Shown piece by piece: positions 26,887 through 29,369 of a stretch of DNA of 29,369 nucleotides. How positions within the stretch are numbered: position 1 is the first letter of the stretch; each line of letters begins with the position of its first letter. Below the pieces are notes generated by a model. It was not told the DNA's origin, ran no database searches, and saw only the letters and a program-made list of their open reading frames with translations. Made by a program: the position numbers and the translations under genes. Source of the DNA: Phycisphaerales bacterium UBA1845 (GTDB taxonomy: Bacteria; Planctomycetota; Phycisphaerae; UBA1845); assembly GCA_002338715.1 (NCBI GenBank), contig DDIR01000046.1:11255-40623 (forward strand), read 5' to 3'.

Positions 26887-29369
26887 TTGATCGTGTCCAA
26901 GTTTCTGAAATCGACCTTTTGGGTGTTGTTGGTCACGCTCGTCGTATGCAGCGTAACCACCACTGGTTTGGCACAGGACAACGCGGATGGCGGCGCTTCT
27001 GTTGCGGCTGTCTCGGAAGCTGCTCCTCGCGCAGACATCCCGGGCATCTGGTATTGCGCTCCGGTATTTGCGATCGTCGCGCTTCTTTTCGCCCGTAAGT
27101 TTTACTCGGAGGTGATGGCCGCCGACGAGGGCGATGAAAGCATGATCAAGATCGCATCCTATGTGCGCGAAGGTGCGATGGCCTATCTGAACCGCCAATA
27201 CAAGGTGGTGGCTGTCGTCTTTGTTGTGCTGGCTGGGATTCTCGCATTCATGGCCTACGGGTTGCACGTCCAGCACAAGATCGTCTGGTTCGCGTTCCTC
27301 ACCGGTGGTTTCTTCAGTGGTCTGTGCGGTTACCTCGGTATGCGTACCGCAACGATCGCCGCACACCGCACAACGGCAGGTGCTCGCGAAAGTTTGAACC
27401 GCGGACTCGTCGTCGCCTTCCGCGCCGGTGCGGTCATGGGGCTGGTCGTCGTCGGTTTTGCACTGATCGACATCACCGCATGGTTCTACGTTCTCAACAA
27501 GTTCGTCCCGAGCATGTCGCTCAACGAAATCACCGTGGTCATGTTGACCTTCGGTATGGGTGCAAGCACGCAGGCACTCTTCGCCCGTGTTGGTGGTGGT
27601 ATCTACACCAAGGCGGCTGACGTCGGTGCCGACCTTGTTGGTAAGGTCGAAGCCGGTATCCCCGAAGACGATCCCCGTAACCCGGCTGCCATCGCCGACA
27701 ACGTCGGTGACAACGTCGGTGACGTCGCCGGTATGGGCGCCGACCTTTACGAATCCTACGCTGGTTCAATTCTGGCGACGGCTGCCCTAGGTGTGGCTGC
27801 TGCCTCGGCCCTTTCACCGATGGATTCGATCAAAGCCACGGAATACGCCATGAAGTTGCTGTCGGTTCCGATGGTGCTCGCGGGTATCGGTATCGTGCTT
27901 TCGATTCTCGGTATTTACATGGTGCGTACGCAGGAAGGCGCATCGATGGGTCAGTTGATGTCGGCGCTCGGTAAGGGCGTCAACGGCAGCAGCGTGATGA
28001 TCGCTGGTGCCTCTTACGCCGTCTGCTGGTGGTTGCTCAAGGATGTCGATGGTGTCGCCTGGTACGGTGTCGCCACGAGCGTTGTCTCCGGTCTCTTTGC
28101 CGGTGTTGTCATCGGTAAAGCCACCGAGTACTACACCAGCTACGAATACAAGCCGACTCAGGAAATCGCCCAGCAGGCAGAAACCGGGGCCGCGACCGTC
28201 ATCATCGCCGGTGTGGCTGAAGGTATGAAAAGTACCTGGGCTTCGCTCGCAACCATTATCGTCGCGATCATTCTTGCATTCGTCTGTGCCGGTGGTGGAC
28301 ACGAATTCATGCTCGGTCTTTACGGTGTCGGTATCGCAGCCGTGGGTATGCTTGCGACGCTCGGTATCACCCTCGCAACCGACGCATACGGTCCCATCGC
28401 CGACAACGCCGGTGGTAACGCCGAAATGACCCACCAGGACCCGTCGGTTCGCGAACGCACCGACGCACTGGATTCGCTCGGTAACACGACGGCTGCCACC
28501 GGTAAGGGTTTCGCAATCGGGTCAGCCGCTTTGACCGCGTTGGCGCTTCTCGCGGCGTACGTCGAAGAAGTTCGCGTGGGTCAGCAGCGTGAAGCGATGG
28601 CCTACGTTCAGAAGCATGATCCGGAAGCCAAGACCGACGCGTCAGCCGGCATGGAAAACGTCTACTACATCGGTCACGGAAAGTTCGCCCAGAAGTGGAA
28701 AGAAGGAACCGGTGAAGGTGCCTATCAGGCATACATGATGCTCAACCACAAGGCCCACAAGGAGCTCTCGGTCGGTGACAAGTTTGCAGCCGCCGACCTC
28801 AACGAGATGCAGGCCACACCGGAACACGAGTTCGTGTACACGGTGAATGTGGGTGACACCGAATGTCAGTTGGTCAATACGCGACGCGCATCGCTTCAGC
28901 AGTACATGGCGTTCTACGATGTGACACTGATGAATCCGAAGGTGCTTTGCGGAATGTTCAGCGGTGTGTTGCTGGCCTTCCTGTTCTGTGCACTGACGAT
29001 GAAAGCGGTCGGTCGAGCCGCGTATGAGATGATGCACGAATGTCGCCGGCAGTTCGATACGATCAGGGCCTATCTCAAGAGCCAGGGCAACGACGACGCT
29101 TTCGCGAACGATCCGGAAAACTGGCCACGCGAACAGATCACGCACGAAGGTCGCGACATTCCCGACTACGCCAACTGCGTCGCGATTTCGACGGCTGGCG
29201 CTCAGAAGGAAATGATCGTTCCGTCACTGCTCGCGATCATCATTCCGGTTTTCGTCGGTCTCATCTTTGGCGTGCCGGGCGTGATGGGATTGTTGGCCGG
29301 TGGTCTGACGAGCGGATTCGCCGTCGCGATCTTCATGGCCAACGCCGGTGGTGCTTGGGACAATGCGAA
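26887..29369 (+). CDS. hppA: Membrane-bound K+-dependent pyrophosphatase (3' end cut off)
   Basis: Integral membrane pyrophosphatases couple hydrolysis of pyrophosphate to pumping of H+ or Na+. The window covers 827 residues and stops in GGAWDNA, just before the conserved Lys of the last catalytic loop. Catalytic motifs: DDPRNPA (261-267), DNVGDNVGDVAGMGADLYESY (271-291), then DAYGPIADNAGGNAEM. GNTTAATGKG (532-541) has Ala and Gly where K+-independent enzymes have Lys and Thr, marking the K+-dependent type; Glu289 in LYESY is the gate Glu of Na+- and some H+-pumps. Two oddities are an N-terminal leader (FWVLLVTLVVCSVTTTGLAQ) before the usual first helix and an insert at about 560-676. TTG 26887 is chosen for AGGAG seven bases upstream; in-frame ATGs at 26866 and 26848 are alternatives. 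Confidence 0.96.
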   Translation, partial: MIVSKFLKSTFWVLLVTLVVCSVTTTGLAQDNADGGASVAAVSEAAPRADIPGIWYCAPVFAIVALLFARKFYSEVMAADEGDESMIKIASYVREGAMAYLNRQYKVVAVVFVVLAGILAFMAYGLHVQHKIVWFAFLTGGFFSGLCGYLGMRTATIAAHRTTAGARESLNRGLVVAFRAGAVMGLVVVGFALIDITAWFYVLNKFVPSMSLNEITVVMLTFGMGASTQALFARVGGGIYTKAADVGADLVGKVEAGIPEDDPRNPAAIADNVGDNVGDVAGMGADLYESYAGSILATAALGVAAASALSPMDSIKATEYAMKLLSVPMVLAGIGIVLSILGIYMVRTQEGASMGQLMSALGKGVNGSSVMIAGASYAVCWWLLKDVDGVAWYGVATSVVSGLFAGVVIGKATEYYTSYEYKPTQEIAQQAETGAATVIIAGVAEGMKSTWASLATIIVAIILAFVCAGGGHEFMLGLYGVGIAAVGMLATLGITLATDAYGPIADNAGGNAEMTHQDPSVRERTDALDSLGNTTAATGKGFAIGSAALTALALLAAYVEEVRVGQQREAMAYVQKHDPEAKTDASAGMENVYYIGHGKFAQKWKEGTGEGAYQAYMMLNHKAHKELSVGDKFAAADLNEMQATPEHEFVYTVNVGDTECQLVNTRRASLQQYMAFYDVTLMNPKVLCGMFSGVLLAFLFCALTMKAVGRAAYEMMHECRRQFDTIRAYLKSQGNDDAFANDPENWPREQITHEGRDIPDYANCVAISTAGAQKEMIVPSLLAIIIPVFVGLIFGVPGVMGLLAGGLTSGFAVAIFMANAGGAWDNA

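Noticed and set aside
26812..27366. Minus-strand open frame of 184 codons over the start of hppA
   Set aside because: It is antisense to the leader and first helices of hppA, with no motif or ribosome site of its own.
27814..28434. Minus-strand open frame of 206 codons
   Set aside because: It mirrors the highly conserved core of the pyrophosphatase gene and encodes a His/Asp/Thr-rich product typical of a shadow frame.

Overview
The window looks like chromosomal DNA of a GC-rich, free-living bacterium, most probably a planctomycete (Planctomycetota, perhaps the Phycisphaerae). This is inferred from gene content: a MoxR/DUF58/von Willebrand A cluster extended by large coiled-coil and Ig-like membrane proteins, a secreted prenyltransferase/squalene-oxidase-repeat protein, a very large PQQ-propeller/TPR protein, an NPCBM protein, and a K+-dependent membrane pyrophosphatase with a cleavable-looking leader. 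I see no rRNA, tRNA, CRISPR array, transposase or phage gene.

Layout. Positions 1-65 hold a dRS3-like inverted repeat beyond the end of the operon. From about 25.4 kb down to 66, twelve genes lie head to tail on the minus strand with overlaps or very short gaps, so they probably form one long operon or a few nested ones. In transcription order they are: PQQ-propeller/TPR protein; squalene-cyclase-fold secreted protein; MoxR AAA+ ATPase; DUF58 protein; BatA-like vWA membrane protein; a second vWA membrane protein; Ig-like/coiled-coil membrane protein; a long charged coiled-coil exported protein; TPR-like exported protein with a Gln/Pro linker; NPCBM protein; a double HtrA-like protease (one active and one dead protease domain); a second HtrA-like protein lacking all three catalytic residues; and a CBM-like protein of unknown function. 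A 355-base gap separates the operon from apt (adenine phosphoribosyltransferase, also minus strand). A 517-base divergent region rich in dyad symmetry then precedes hppA on the plus strand, which runs off the right end.

How the genes may work together. MoxR ATPases act as chaperones or assembly factors with vWA-domain partners. Here one MoxR sits with three MIDAS-type vWA proteins, two of which are membrane-anchored and also carry extra domains. Exported coiled-coil proteins and HtrA-type proteins, active and inactive, follow on the same strand. The simplest reading is a cell-envelope assembly or surveillance system: ATP-driven remodelling on the cytoplasmic side, and binding or proteolysis outside the membrane. 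This is inference from context; no gene of the block beyond the generic families has an assigned function.

The most notable points are the graded loss of catalytic residues in the HtrA-like pair, a probable ATC start codon for the first of them, an insertion of about 110 residues in a periplasmic loop of the pyrophosphatase, the nested dyads between apt and hppA, and a strikingly repeated octamer, GTCAGCCG.
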